Assembly: GCA_021202015.1 (NCBI GenBank) | Contig: JAJQDV010000013.1 | Span: 1-64,000, forward strand | DNA: 64,000 nucleotides | Reading direction: 5' to 3' | Origin: Clostridiales bacterium | Lineage (GTDB): Bacteria > Bacillota > Clostridia > Lachnospirales > Lachnospiraceae | In this document: in pieces, positions 32,715 to 41,933 of the stretch | Numbering within the stretch: position 1 is the stretch's first letter | Layout of the letters: the number at the start of each line of letters is the position of its first letter | Made by a program: the position numbers and the translations under genes | Notes under the pieces: generated by a model | Told to the model about the DNA's origin: nothing | Database searches by the model: none | The model's input: the letters and a program-made list of their open reading frames with translations, nothing else

Positions 32715-33932
32715 TCAGTTTTTCTCTTTTTCCGCCAGCATCATGGCGCGAACTTTCAGAGGAAGTCCGAACAGGGTGATAAATCCCTCCGCGTCATGGT
32801 GGTCGTACAGGTCTCCGGTCGTGAAGCTGGCCAGCGATTCGCTGTACAGGGAATACGGGGAGGTAGTGCCGGCCTTGATGATATTGCCCTTATAGAGCTT
32901 GAATTTTACGGTGCCGGTCACATATTCCTGTGTGGACGACACGAAGGCCCGGATCGCGTCGCAGAGCGGGGTAAACCATTTTCCCTCATAGACGATCTGT
33001 GCCAGACGGTTGCCCATGTCCTTTTTCACATCCATGGTCGCGCGGTCGAGGACAAGCTCTTCCAGCTGGTCGTGCGCCTCCATCAGGATCGTACCGCCGG
33101 GCGTCTCATAGACGCCGCGGGACTTCATACCAACCACGCGGTTTTCCACGATATCCACGATTCCGATGCCGTGCTTTCCTCCGAGTGTATTTAATTCACG
33201 GATGATGTCGGATACCTTCATTTCTTTTCCGTTGATGGAAGTCGGGACGCCCTTCTCAAAGGTCATCGTGACATACTCGCCCTCCTCCGGTGCGTGTTCG
33301 GGGGAAACGCCGAGTACCAGAAGATGATCATAGTTCGGTTCATTTCCGGGATTCTCAAGCTCCAGCCCCTCATGGCTGATATGCCACAGGTTGCGGTCGC
33401 GGCTGTAGCTCTGGTCCGCGGAGAACGGAAGGTCGATGCCGTGTGCCCTGCAGTATTCGATCTCCGACTCTCTGGAGTCCATGTTCCACTTGCTGTCGCG
33501 CCATGCCGCAATGATCTTCAGGTCGGGCGCCAGCGCCTTGATCGTCAGTTCGAAGCGGATCTGGTCGTTGCCCTTGCCGGTGGCTCCGTGACAGATTGCG
33601 GTCGCCCCCTCTTTTCTGGCAATCTCAACCAGTTTTTTTGCGATGCCCGGACGCGCCATGGAGGTGCCGAGCAGATATTTGTGCTCATAAACGGCGCCCG
33701 CCTGCACACAGGGCATGATATAGTCCTCACAGAATTCGTCCGTGATATCCTCAATGTATAATCTGGATGCCCCGGAGTACTTTGCTCTCTCTTCAAGGCC
33801 GTCCAGCTCAGAGCCCTGCCCGCAGTCCACACAGCAGCAGATGACCTCATAATCATAATTTTCTTTCAGCCACGGAATAATCGCAGTCGTATCCAGTCCG
33901 CCGGAGTAGGCAAGGATTACTTTTTCTTTCAT
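32715..33932 (-). CDS. argG: Argininosuccinate synthase
   Basis: A 405-residue enzyme joining citrulline and aspartate with ATP to form argininosuccinate. The PP-loop AYSGGLDTT is at residues 8-16, and other family segments are GKGNDQIRFE, EGEYVTMTFEKGVPTSING and GIGIVDIVENRVVGMKSRGVYETPGG. The ATG at 33932 is chosen (AAAGGA ~11 bp ahead); a GTG at 33938 is possible. It is transcribed away from the argJBD operon, and argH is not next to it. Confidence 0.97.
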   Translation of the reverse strand: MKEKVILAYSGGLDTTAIIPWLKENYDYEVICCCVDCGQGSELDGLEERAKYSGASRLYIEDITDEFCEDYIMPCVQAGAVYEHKYLLGTSMARPGIAKKLVEIARKEGATAICHGATGKGNDQIRFELTIKALAPDLKIIAAWRDSKWNMDSRESEIEYCRAHGIDLPFSADQSYSRDRNLWHISHEGLELENPGNEPNYDHLLVLGVSPEHAPEEGEYVTMTFEKGVPTSINGKEMKVSDIIRELNTLGGKHGIGIVDIVENRVVGMKSRGVYETPGGTILMEAHDQLEELVLDRATMDVKKDMGNRLAQIVYEGKWFTPLCDAIRAFVSSTQEYVTGTVKFKLYKGNIIKAGTTSPYSLYSESLASFTTGDLYDHHDAEGFITLFGLPLKVRAMMLAEKEKN

Positions 33933-34015
33933 AGTCACAACATCCTTTCATATATTAAATTTCGTATAAAAAATATCGGAACGGGTCACAATTTTTTGTT
34001 TTCACCGTCTGTTCG

Positions 34016-34044
34016 ATTATACTATAAGATTTTTACCGGTGCAA
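34016..34044 (-). promoter_or_regulatory. Promoter of argG
   Basis: On the reverse strand, TTGCAC (34044-34039), a 17-bp spacer and TATAAT (34021-34016). It yields a leader of ~75 nt. Confidence 0.7.
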
Positions 34045-34127
34045 GTGAAATAATATACATAAAAAACTAATAAAAATACATTCAGAGTGAAATAGTGCAC
34101 GAAAGAGAAAGAAATAGAAAAAAAGAG

Positions 34128-34155
34128 TTGATTATTTCTTTTTATGTGATATTAT
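34128..34155 (+). promoter_or_regulatory. Promoter of the GNAT-argJBD operon
   Basis: TTGATT (34128-34133), a 16-bp spacer and TATTAT (34150-34155). A second weak -10 (TATAAA, 34244-34249) lies downstream. From the first promoter the leader would be ~210 nt. Confidence 0.45.
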
Positions 34156-34373
34156 AGAACGGTGTTCTCAAAAATGCCGCCTTTTTACGGCCCGGTGGGG
34201 ACGTGGCGGATATGATTTTGGGACACTTATGCATAAAATTCTGTATAAAATCATGTAATTATTCAGAATTGCATCTGAAAGGAACGTAAAACCGTTACGG
34301 GCCGAACCGGTATGGATGAAATACAGCAGGCCCGGTGAGGGTGCGACGGATCACGAAAAACGGAGGTGTGCGG

Positions 34374-34826
34374 ATGGAGGTGGAAATCCGCCCGATGACA
34401 ATAAAGGATTACGACGGTGTTTACGCGCTCTGGAAGACCATCCGGGGATTCGGCATCCGCAGCCTTGACGATTCCAGAGAGGGAACGGAGCGGTTTCTGC
34501 TCCGCAATCCGGGAACCAGCATGGTGGCGGTGTCGGACGGACGGATCGTCGGTTCGATTCTGTGCGGGCATGACGGCAGGACCGGCAGCTTTTACCATGT
34601 CTGCGTGGAAGAGTCCTGCCGAAGACGGGGAATCGGAAGGCGCATGGCGACGGAGGCGATGAAGGCGCTGAAAGAGCAGAGGATCAACAAGGTCAGTCTG
34701 ATCGCCTTTAAACGAAATGAGATCGGAAATCAGTTCTGGAACGGGTTCGGGTGGAAGGAGCGATCGGACGCGAACTATTTTGATTTTGATCTGAATGAGG
34801 AGAATATCACACGGTTTAACAGATAA
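34374..34826 (+). CDS. GNAT family N-acetyltransferase
   Basis: A 150-residue GNAT enzyme. The acetyl-CoA-binding motif is in VCVEESCRRRGIGRRMATEAMKAL (~residues 79-102, R-R-G-I-G), preceded by VAVSDGRIVGSILCG. The C-terminal FWNGFGWKERSDANYFDFDL is typical of small ribosomal-protein- or metabolite-type GNATs. The ATG at 34374 follows GGAGGTG. It is the first gene of the arginine operon, ending 22 bp before argJ, so a role as an acetylglutamate synthase helper is possible, but the substrate is not evident from sequence. Confidence 0.85.
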   Translation: MEVEIRPMTIKDYDGVYALWKTIRGFGIRSLDDSREGTERFLLRNPGTSMVAVSDGRIVGSILCGHDGRTGSFYHVCVEESCRRRGIGRRMATEAMKALKEQRINKVSLIAFKRNEIGNQFWNGFGWKERSDANYFDFDLNEENITRFNR

Positions 34827-34848
34827 AAAACGGGAAAAGAGGGATATC

Positions 34849-36072
34849 ATGAAAGAAATCAGAGGAGGCGTCACAACGCCGCGCGGATTTTTTGCCGCCC
34901 ATACCGCGGCCGGGATCAAGTATAAAGAAAGGATTGACATGGCGATGCTTTACAGCGAGGCGCCGTGCAGGGCGGCCGGCACCTTTACGACGAACGTGGT
35001 GAAGGCGGCGCCGGTTTTATGGGATAAACGCATCGTGGATGAGATCGGGACGGCGCAGGCGGTCGTGATCAACGCGGGCATTGCCAACGCCTGCACCGGG
35101 GAAGAGGGATTCGGCTATTGCCGTGAGACGGCCGCGGCGGTCTGTGAGACGCTGGAGGTTCCGGCGGATCAGGTTCTGGTCGCCTCTACCGGTGTGATCG
35201 GGATGCAGCTGCCGATCGACCGGATCTGCGCGGGCGTACACGCGATGGCTCCCGTGCTTCGGGGAGATTCGGAGGCGGGGACGGCTGCGGCGAAGGCCAT
35301 CCTGACGACGGATACGCATGAGAAGGAGGTCGCGGTTCAGTTTGAGGCGGGCGGCAGAACGGTCACGCTGGGGGGCATGTGCAAGGGCTCCGGCATGATT
35401 CATCCGAATATGTGTACCATGCTCGCTTTTCTCACGACCGATCTTGCGATTTCCGGGGAGCTTCTTCAGGAGGCTTTGCGTGAGGATATACGGGACACCT
35501 ATAATATGATCTCGGTGGATGGCGACACGTCCACGAATGATACGGTGCTCCTGCTTGCGAACGGTCTGGCCGGAAATGCCGTGATCACGGAGAAAAACGC
35601 GGATTACGACGAATTCTGCCGGGCGCTGCATGCGGTAAACACGAAACTGGCGAAAATGATCGCAGGGGACGGGGAGGGCGCGACCGCCCTGTTCGAGGCG
35701 AGGGTCATTCATGCGAAGACGAAGGAGGAGGCGAGGATTTTAAGCAAGTCCGTGATCTGCTCCAGCCTGACCAAGGCCATGATCTTCGGCCATGACGCGA
35801 ATTTCGGCAGAGTCCTGTGCGCGCTGGGGTATTCCGGCGTCGATTTTGACCCGGACCGGGTGGAGCTTTCCTTTGAGAGCGAGGCGGGACGAATCCCGAT
35901 CTTCACGGGAGGAAAGGCTCTGGATTACAGTGAGGAGCAGGCGACGCGGATCCTGTCGGAACCGGTGGTAACGGTTGTCGCGGACATGCATGCGGGAGAG
36001 GCTTCCGCGACAGCCTGGGGCTGTGATCTGAGCTATGATTACGTAAAAATAAACGCCGATTACCGTTCCTGA
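34849..36072 (+). CDS. argJ: Glutamate N-acetyltransferase ArgJ
   Basis: A 407-residue enzyme that recycles the acetyl group from acetylornithine to glutamate (and may use acetyl-CoA). ArgJ cleaves itself before a Thr in the motif MATML; here the site reads GMIHPNMCTMLAF, so Cys replaces Ala before the nucleophilic Thr (~residue 190). Other blocks are FTTNVVKAAPV, VASTGVIGMQLP, DGDTSTNDTV and the C-terminal GCDLSYDYVKINADYRS. The ATG at 34849 is 22 bp after the GNAT gene, with GAGGG upstream. Confidence 0.96.
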   Translation: MKEIRGGVTTPRGFFAAHTAAGIKYKERIDMAMLYSEAPCRAAGTFTTNVVKAAPVLWDKRIVDEIGTAQAVVINAGIANACTGEEGFGYCRETAAAVCETLEVPADQVLVASTGVIGMQLPIDRICAGVHAMAPVLRGDSEAGTAAAKAILTTDTHEKEVAVQFEAGGRTVTLGGMCKGSGMIHPNMCTMLAFLTTDLAISGELLQEALREDIRDTYNMISVDGDTSTNDTVLLLANGLAGNAVITEKNADYDEFCRALHAVNTKLAKMIAGDGEGATALFEARVIHAKTKEEARILSKSVICSSLTKAMIFGHDANFGRVLCALGYSGVDFDPDRVELSFESEAGRIPIFTGGKALDYSEEQATRILSEPVVTVVADMHAGEASATAWGCDLSYDYVKINADYRS

Positions 36073-36087
36073 TGAAAGGAGAATCAG

Positions 36088-36984
36088 ATGTCTGAAAAAA
36101 TAGAGGATTTAAAGGCGAAAGCGGAGGTCCTGATCGAGGCTCTTCCGTATATCCAGCGTTTCAACCGCCGGATCATCGTGGTGAAGTACGGTGGGAGCGC
36201 CATGCTGGATGAAAATCTGAAAAAAAGCGTGATACAGGATGTGACGCTGCTGAAGCTGGTAGGGTTCAAGCCGATCATCGTACACGGCGGCGGTAAGGAG
36301 ATCAACCGCTGGGTCGCGAAGTCCGGGATTGAGCCGGTCTTTGTAAACGGTCTTCGAAGAACGGACGCGGAGACGATGGAGATCGCGGAGATGGTGCTCG
36401 GCAGGGTCGGGAAATCCCTGGTCACCATGGTGGAGGAGCTGGGCGTTCGTGCCGTCAGCATCAGCGGCAAGGACGGCGGCCTCCTGAAAGTAGAAAAAAA
36501 ATATTCCGACGGAGAGGACATCGGGTTTGTGGGCAATATTACCTCGGTGGATCCGAAGATTCTGTTTGACCTGCTGGAGAAGGATTTTCTCCCGATCGTA
36601 TGTCCCGTCGGTCTGGACGGGGAGTTCCGGACCTACAATATCAACGCCGACGACGCGGCCTGCGCCATTGCCGGCGCGGTGAAGGCGGAGAAGCTGGCTT
36701 TTCTGACGGATATCGAGGGCGTGCGCCGCGATCCGGATGATCCGGCTACCCTGATCTCGGAACTGACGGTAGCGGAGGCGGAGGAGCTGCTCGCGAGCGG
36801 TTACGTGGTGGGCGGCATGCTCCCGAAGCTGAATAACTGTATCCAGGCGGTTCGAAACGGCGTCTCACGGGTACATATCCTGGACGGCCGGCTCGCGCAC
36901 TGCCTGCTGCTTGAAATATTCACAAATAAGGGGATCGGAACAGCGATCCTGAATGATAAGGAGGACAGATTTTACCATGAATAA
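36088..36984 (+). CDS. argB: Acetylglutamate kinase
   Basis: A 298-residue amino-acid kinase-fold enzyme that phosphorylates N-acetylglutamate. Visible marks are VVKYGGSAM (~residues 31-39), [22 protein letters not shown] and [28 protein letters not shown]. The N-terminal extension of about 28 residues (starting [22 protein letters not shown]) is of the kind found in arginine-sensitive, hexameric enzymes, so feedback inhibition by arginine is plausible. It overlaps argD by 8 bp. Confidence 0.96.
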   Translation: MSEKIEDLKAKAEVLIEALPYIQRFNRRIIVVKYGGSAMLDENLKKSVIQDVTLLKLVGFKPIIVHGGGKEINRWVAKSGIEPVFVNGLRRTDAETMEIAEMVLGRVGKSLVTMVEELGVRAVSISGKDGGLLKVEKKYSDGEDIGFVGNITSVDPKILFDLLEKDFLPIVCPVGLDGEFRTYNINADDAACAIAGAVKAEKLAFLTDIEGVRRDPDDPATLISELTVAEAEELLASGYVVGGMLPKLNNCIQAVRNGVSRVHILDGRLAHCLLLEIFTNKGIGTAILNDKEDRFYHE

Positions 36985-38173
36985 ACAGGAATATATGAAC
37001 GGCGCGGAGGCCGCGCTCCTGCACACTTACAATCGTTTCCCTGTGGTTTTTGAGCGGGGGGAGGACGTTTATCTTTACGATACGGATGGAAAGAAATATC
37101 TGGATTTTGCGGCCGGTATCGCGGTCAACGCGTTCGGTTACGGGAAAAAGAAATATGTGGACGCGCTGAAGGCGCAGACGGAAAAGCTGATCCATATCTC
37201 CAATCTTTATTATAATGTGCCGATCACGGAGGCGGCGCAGAAGGTGCTGAAGGCGTCTTTGATGGATCGTGTTTTCTTTACGAACAGCGGGACGGAGGCC
37301 ATTGAGGGCGCCCTGAAGGCGGCGAAAAAATATGCCTACACCAGGGACGGCCATGCGGGGCATGAGGTGATCGCGATGAAGCATTCGTTTCACGGGCGCA
37401 GCCTGGGCGCCCTGTCGGTGACCGGAACGAAGCACTATCAGGAGCCCTTTGAACCGCTGATTCCCGGAATAAAATTCGCGGAATATAACAACCTGGACAG
37501 TGTGCGCGCGCTGGTGACGGAGAAGACCTGTGCGATCATCCTGGAAACGGTACAGGGCGAGGGCGGCATCTACCCGGCGGACCCGGGTTTTTTACAGGGG
37601 ATTCGCGATCTCTGCGATGAGAAGGATATCCTGCTCATTCTGGATGAGATCCAGTGCGGGATGGGTCGCACCGGAGCCATGTTCGCCTGGCAGCAGTACG
37701 GCGTGAAGCCGGACATCATGACGGCGGCCAAGGCGCTGGGCGGCGGCGTTCCGGTCGGGGCTTTCCTGATGACGCAGCGGGTGGCGGATCTGTCCCTGGC
37801 GCCGGGCGACCACGGAACGACCTACGGCGGGAATCCGTTTGTGGGGGCGGCTGTCAGCGCGGTGTTCGATATTTTCGAGGAAGAAAATATCGTCGCTCAT
37901 GTCAATGAGATCGCGCTTTATCTGGAAACGAAGCTGGAGGAGCTGAAGGAGAAGTATCCGTTTATCACGGATCGCCGCGGCATGGGTCTGATCCAGGGCC
38001 TGGAGATGGATATCCCGGTCGGTGAGGTGGCTTCGAAAGCGCTGGAGGAAGGGCTCGTTATTATTACGGCCGGATCGAACGTCGTCCGCTTCGTGCCGCC
38101 GCTGGTGATCGGAGAACGGCATGTGGATGAGATGGCGGAAAAACTGGATCGGGTTCTGAAGACATTTCTCTGA
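36977..38173 (+). CDS. argD: Acetylornithine aminotransferase
   Basis: A 398-residue class-III PLP aminotransferase. Features include [34 protein letters not shown], the Asp in [15 protein letters not shown] and the PLP-binding Lys in [15 protein letters not shown] (~K252). It transfers an amino group from glutamate to acetylglutamate semialdehyde. The ATG at 36977 lies within the end of argB with AAGGAGGA ~10 bp ahead. argC, which would make its substrate, is not present in this cluster. Confidence 0.95.
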   Translation: MNKQEYMNGAEAALLHTYNRFPVVFERGEDVYLYDTDGKKYLDFAAGIAVNAFGYGKKKYVDALKAQTEKLIHISNLYYNVPITEAAQKVLKASLMDRVFFTNSGTEAIEGALKAAKKYAYTRDGHAGHEVIAMKHSFHGRSLGALSVTGTKHYQEPFEPLIPGIKFAEYNNLDSVRALVTEKTCAIILETVQGEGGIYPADPGFLQGIRDLCDEKDILLILDEIQCGMGRTGAMFAWQQYGVKPDIMTAAKALGGGVPVGAFLMTQRVADLSLAPGDHGTTYGGNPFVGAAVSAVFDIFEEENIVAHVNEIALYLETKLEELKEKYPFITDRRGMGLIQGLEMDIPVGEVASKALEEGLVIITAGSNVVRFVPPLVIGERHVDEMAEKLDRVLKTFL

Positions 38174-38256
38174 TGCCGGACACTTTTTCACGGGGCGGTG
38201 CATAAATTCAGAAAATCGGATCATCCTATGAAAAACAAAGAACGGATGGTCAGGTT

Positions 38257-38694
38257 ATGGCGGGAATATGGATCGCGATCCTTTCCGGGATCCTGATGAG
38301 TGTACAGGGTGTATTTAATACGGATGTGACAGAGCGCAGCAGTCTCTGGGTGGCGAACAGCTGGGTGCAGATGACTGCGTTTGCGGTCTGTCTCGTCCTC
38401 TGGGGGATCACGGACAGAAGCTCGTTTGCGCTCTTGCTTGAGGTTCGTCCGAGATATGTGTTGCTCGGCGGCGTGATCGGCGCGTTTATCACGCTGACCG
38501 TAGTGAAGAGCATGGATATTATGGGACCGGCGCAGGCGGTTCTGTTTATCGTAATCGCACAGATGATCAGCGCGTATGTGATTGAACTGATCGGCCTGTT
38601 TGAGACGGAGAAGGCTGATTTTTCCGTGCAGAAGCTGATCGGCATGGCGATTGCGATCGGAGGCGTGATCCTGTTTCAATGGGAACGAAAATAG
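38257..38694 (+). CDS. YdcZ/DUF606-like small membrane transporter
   Basis: A 145-residue protein with about five hydrophobic helices, similar to the DMT-superfamily YdcZ (DUF606) proteins: GIWIAILSGILMSVQGVFNT at the start, LLGGVIGAFITLTVV, GPAQAVLFIVIAQMISAYVIELIGLF and a final AIAIGGVILFQW. These are half-size members of the drug/metabolite transporter group. The substrate is unknown. The ribosome-binding site (AGG) is weak, so the exact start is less certain. Confidence 0.8.
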   Translation: MAGIWIAILSGILMSVQGVFNTDVTERSSLWVANSWVQMTAFAVCLVLWGITDRSSFALLLEVRPRYVLLGGVIGAFITLTVVKSMDIMGPAQAVLFIVIAQMISAYVIELIGLFETEKADFSVQKLIGMAIAIGGVILFQWERK

Positions 38695-38751
38695 ATTTCA
38701 GTCTTTTCTTATTTCTTTTTTAAATGATTTTTTAATTTTTCGTGAATACTC

Positions 38752-38779
38752 TTGTAATATTTTTCGATAATGTTAAAAT
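38752..38779 (+). promoter_or_regulatory. Promoter of comEA
   Basis: TTGTAA (38752-38757), a 16-bp spacer and TAAAAT (38774-38779), 40 bp before the comEA start. Confidence 0.55.
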
Positions 38780-38818
38780 AGTAAAGAACGTCGAGTCTTT
38801 GTACCAGGTGTGAGTGAC

Positions 38819-39508
38819 ATGCCAGGAAAGAGAAAACGGATCGCAGGTGTGCTGTGTATGCTTGCCCTGTGTCTGTCTGTTTTATGTATGAACGGCTGCA
38901 GCGCGGATCCGGACGTCATTCTCCAGAACGGAACTTCTGAGGAGAATGACAGGGCGGAGGCGGATGCTGCCACGACGGATCCGGACGCCTCTTCATCGGA
39001 GGAGGGGGAGGACTCGGGCGGGGAACCCGCGGACGCGGAGGCGTATTCCGGTGATTCGTCTGCGGTCTGTATGTATATCTGCGGGGCGGTCTTAAATCCC
39101 GGCGTATATGAGCTGTCGTCCTCGGCCCGGATCTATGAGCTGGTGGAGCTGGCCGGAGGTCTGACGGAGGACGCCGACGAACAGAGTGTGAACCTTGCGC
39201 AGTATGCGGAGGACGGCGGGATGATCTGGATCCCGACGAAGGAGGAGAGCGCTGCCGGAGTGACGGCTCCCGCAGCGGCGGATTCCGCTGCTTCCTCTTC
39301 CGCGGAGGCGGACAGCGGCAAGGTGAATATCAACACGGCGGACGCTTCGGAGCTGACGACGCTGAACGGGATCGGAGATTCGAAGGCGGCTGCGATCATC
39401 GCTTATCGGGAGGCGCACGGCGGTTTTCAGAGCATTGAGGAGATCATGCAGGTGGACGGGATCGCGGAGGGGACCTATGAAAAGATCCGGGAGTATATAA
39501 CCGTTTAA
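38819..39508 (+). CDS. comEA: ComEA-like DNA-binding competence protein
   Basis: A 229-residue exported protein. The N-terminal hydrophobic segment (~8-25) ends CMNGC, a weak lipobox. An acidic Ser/Asp/Glu-rich linker (~30-75) leads to an SLBB domain (YICGAVLNPGVYELSSSARIYELVELAGGLTEDA, ~80-115) and two helix-hairpin-helix motifs (INTADASELTTLNGIGDSKAAAIIAYRE, ~170-200, then IMQVDGIAEGTYEKI). ComEA binds incoming DNA outside the cell and passes it to ComEC, which is encoded 3.4 kb downstream. The ATG at 38819 is preferred over the GTG at 38810. Confidence 0.9.
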   Translation: MPGKRKRIAGVLCMLALCLSVLCMNGCSADPDVILQNGTSEENDRAEADAATTDPDASSSEEGEDSGGEPADAEAYSGDSSAVCMYICGAVLNPGVYELSSSARIYELVELAGGLTEDADEQSVNLAQYAEDGGMIWIPTKEESAAGVTAPAAADSAASSSAEADSGKVNINTADASELTTLNGIGDSKAAAIIAYREAHGGFQSIEEIMQVDGIAEGTYEKIREYITV

Positions 39509-39638
39509 ACAGATACGGCTTTTAACAGTCAGAGAATTCCATGTCGCACTCCGATAATTTGCCGTGCGTGGATAGAAATGAATGAATGAGAAAGGAAGAG
39601 CGCTCGCAGCATTTTTTCTGTGGGTTCAGTGTGGGAAA

Positions 39639-40331
39639 ATGGCGAAAAAGGTTCTGGTTGTAGACGATGAAAAGCTGATCGTGAAGGGCATCCGTTTCAG
39701 CCTGATGCAGGACGGTATGGAAGTGGACTGCGCATACGACGGCGAGGAGGCTCTGGAGATGGTTCGCGGCAGGGAGTACGATATTATCCTGCTGGATATC
39801 ATGCTGCCGAAAATGAGCGGCCTGGAGGTCTGCCAGACGATACGCGAGTTTTCCGATGTCCCGATCGTCATGCTGACGGCCAAGGGAGAGGATATGGATA
39901 AAATCCTCGGCCTGGAGTACGGGGCGGACGACTATATTACAAAACCGTTCAATATCCTGGAGGTGAAGGCCCGCATCAAGGCGATCATGCGCCGGACATC
40001 CCACGGGGAGCAGGAGAAGAATCCGAATCTGATCATAGACGGCGACTTAAAACTCGACTGTGACAGCCGGCGGCTGTTTATTCAGGGAAAGGAGATCCGG
40101 CTGACCGCCAGGGAGTTTGATCTGATGGAGCTTCTGATGAAAAACCCGAATAAGGTATACAGCAGAGAGCGTCTGCTGAATCTCGTCTGGGGGTATGAGT
40201 ATCCGGGGGATTTCCGTACGGTGGATGTTCATGTACGGCGTCTGCGTGAAAAGGTGGATGAGAATCCCAGCGAGCCGAAGTATGTTCATACGAAGTGGGG
40301 TGTGGGATATTATTACCACTCCGACAGATAG
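39639..40331 (+). CDS. OmpR/PhoB-family response regulator
   Basis: A 230-residue response regulator. The receiver domain has acidic residues D9-D10, the phosphorylated D53 (IILLDIMLPKMSG) and the conserved Lys in YITKPF. The C-terminal winged helix carries LTAREFDLMELLMKNPNKVYSRERLLNLVWGYEYPGDFRTVDVHVRRLREK. The ATG at 39639 gives MAKKVLVVDDE; an earlier ATG (39582) would add an atypical 19-residue extension. The histidine kinase gene follows after 15 bp. Confidence 0.94.
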   Translation: MAKKVLVVDDEKLIVKGIRFSLMQDGMEVDCAYDGEEALEMVRGREYDIILLDIMLPKMSGLEVCQTIREFSDVPIVMLTAKGEDMDKILGLEYGADDYITKPFNILEVKARIKAIMRRTSHGEQEKNPNLIIDGDLKLDCDSRRLFIQGKEIRLTAREFDLMELLMKNPNKVYSRERLLNLVWGYEYPGDFRTVDVHVRRLREKVDENPSEPKYVHTKWGVGYYYHSDR

Positions 40332-40346
40332 GATGAGGGAATTTAT

Positions 40347-41768
40347 TTGAAAAATTTTTTGTCTTTTTTAAAAAGTCTGAGATTTCGTATCTTTCTTATG
40401 ATATTGCTGTTTGGCATCGCCCCCGGTTTTGTACTGAGGGCGGGTCTTTTATCCGCTTATGAAAGCCGGGCGGTGGAGGTAAATGAATATGAGATTTCCA
40501 CGCAGGCCAAGCTGCTCGCGACACAGATCGCGGCGAATGATTATCTCGAGACGCTTTACTCGGATTCCATAACGGCACAGATGGATCAGATGTCTACCAT
40601 CTATGACGGACGTATCATTCTGATTGACAATACCTTTCAGATTGTCGCCGACACGTATGAGATGGATGAGGGGAAACTGATCGCGACGGAGGACGTGATG
40701 CGCGCCTCTCAGGGCGAGACCGTTCAGACCTATGACGGCACCTACCATTATATCGAGGTGACGATCCCGATCATAAATCCGGAATCTTCGGAATCGATCG
40801 GCGTTATGCTGATCAGCGTTTCAACGGATAATATCGAGCTGAATCTTCAGTATTTAAAACAGTGGGCCATGCTGATCGAGCTGCTTCTGGTTGTGGTGAT
40901 CCTGGTGGTCGCCATCGTGGTGTCCGGTCCCATGACGAAGCCGTTTCAGCGGCTGGCAAAGTCCATGTCCGATGTTCAGAACGGATATGAAAATGATTTT
41001 AAGGGCGTCATGTCGTATACGGAGACGAAGCAGATCTCCCTGGCCTGCGGCGAGATGCTGCAGCGCCTGAAGACGCTGGATGAGACCCGGCAGGAGTTTG
41101 TATCCAACGTTTCGCATGAGCTGAAAACGCCGCTGACCTCCATGAAGGTTCTTGCGGATTCCCTGATCGGACAGGAGGATGTCCCCATCGAGTTTTACCG
41201 CGAATTTATGACGGATATCGGGGCGGAGATCGACCGGGAAAATGAGATCATCAATGATCTGCTGTCTCTGGTCAAGATGGATAAGACTTCCGCAAATGTC
41301 AACATTACATCCGCGAATATCAATGAGATGATCGAGCTGATCATGAAGAGACTTCGTCCCATTGCCCGAAAAAATAATGTGGAGCTGGTTCTGGAGAGCT
41401 ATCGTCCGGTGGTGGCGGAGGTCGATGAGGTGAAGCTGACGCTTGCGCTGACAAATCTGATCGAAAACGCGGTGAAGTATAACCGGACAGACGGCTGGGT
41501 CCGGGTCACTCTGAACGCGGATCACCAGAATTTCTTCGTCACGGTGGAGGATAACGGGATCGGGATTCCGGAGGAGTCGCAGGATCAGATCTTTGAGCGG
41601 TTTTACCGTGTGGATAAGTCCCACTCCAATGAGATCGACGGCACGGGGCTCGGCCTTGCGATCGCGAAGAGCGCGGTGATCCTTCACCGAGGCGAGATCA
41701 AAGTCCACAGTATTCCCGGAGAGGGGACGACATTTACGGTGCGTATACCACTTACGTATATCTCATGA
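40347..41768 (+). CDS. Membrane sensor histidine kinase
   Basis: A 473-residue kinase: two transmembrane helices (~12-32 and ~172-194) enclose an extracytoplasmic sensor domain (~35-170), followed by a HAMP-like segment, the dimerisation box FVSNVSHELKTPLTSM (phosphorylated His ~257), and the ATPase boxes NLIENAVKYNR, VEDNGIGIPEE and GTGLGLAIAK. The start is a TTG at 40347 with GAGGGA 7 bp ahead. It is paired with the response regulator and lies between the competence genes comEA and comEC, next to a GerMN lipoprotein. The signal is unknown. Confidence 0.94.
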   Translation: MKNFLSFLKSLRFRIFLMILLFGIAPGFVLRAGLLSAYESRAVEVNEYEISTQAKLLATQIAANDYLETLYSDSITAQMDQMSTIYDGRIILIDNTFQIVADTYEMDEGKLIATEDVMRASQGETVQTYDGTYHYIEVTIPIINPESSESIGVMLISVSTDNIELNLQYLKQWAMLIELLLVVVILVVAIVVSGPMTKPFQRLAKSMSDVQNGYENDFKGVMSYTETKQISLACGEMLQRLKTLDETRQEFVSNVSHELKTPLTSMKVLADSLIGQEDVPIEFYREFMTDIGAEIDRENEIINDLLSLVKMDKTSANVNITSANINEMIELIMKRLRPIARKNNVELVLESYRPVVAEVDEVKLTLALTNLIENAVKYNRTDGWVRVTLNADHQNFFVTVEDNGIGIPEESQDQIFERFYRVDKSHSNEIDGTGLGLAIAKSAVILHRGEIKVHSIPGEGTTFTVRIPLTYIS

Positions 41769-41933
41769 TGAGGATTGCGAGATAAGTGAGACAGGAAATC
41801 TTCGATTTCCGTGATCGAACTTATGCAGAGCAGTGGTTTTTACGGAGCAATCCGTCGGTATCATCATCTGTAAAGGCTTTTGATTACAACATGATGATTC
41901 CGTGGTCTGCAGAAAATAAGGAAGGATTATAGC

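Larger units (their letters stand above)
33933..34373. other. 441-bp divergent intergenic region between argG and the argJBD operon
   Basis: No gene seen. It contains divergent promoters (34016-34044 reverse, 34128-34155 forward), an AT-rich middle, and a ~210-nt forward leader with GC-rich complementary parts (CCGCC at ~34168 with GGCGG at ~34205; GGGCC at ~34299 with GGCCC at ~34330). AT-rich TGCAT..ATTC-like words at 34229-34273 resemble ArgR boxes loosely. Confidence 0.55.

Noticed and set aside
33933..34373. T-box riboswitch in the arg leader
   Set aside because: I looked for the conserved AGGGTGG.ACCGCG box; only a poor partial match (AGGGTGCGACGG near 34339) is present and no specifier stem was convincing.
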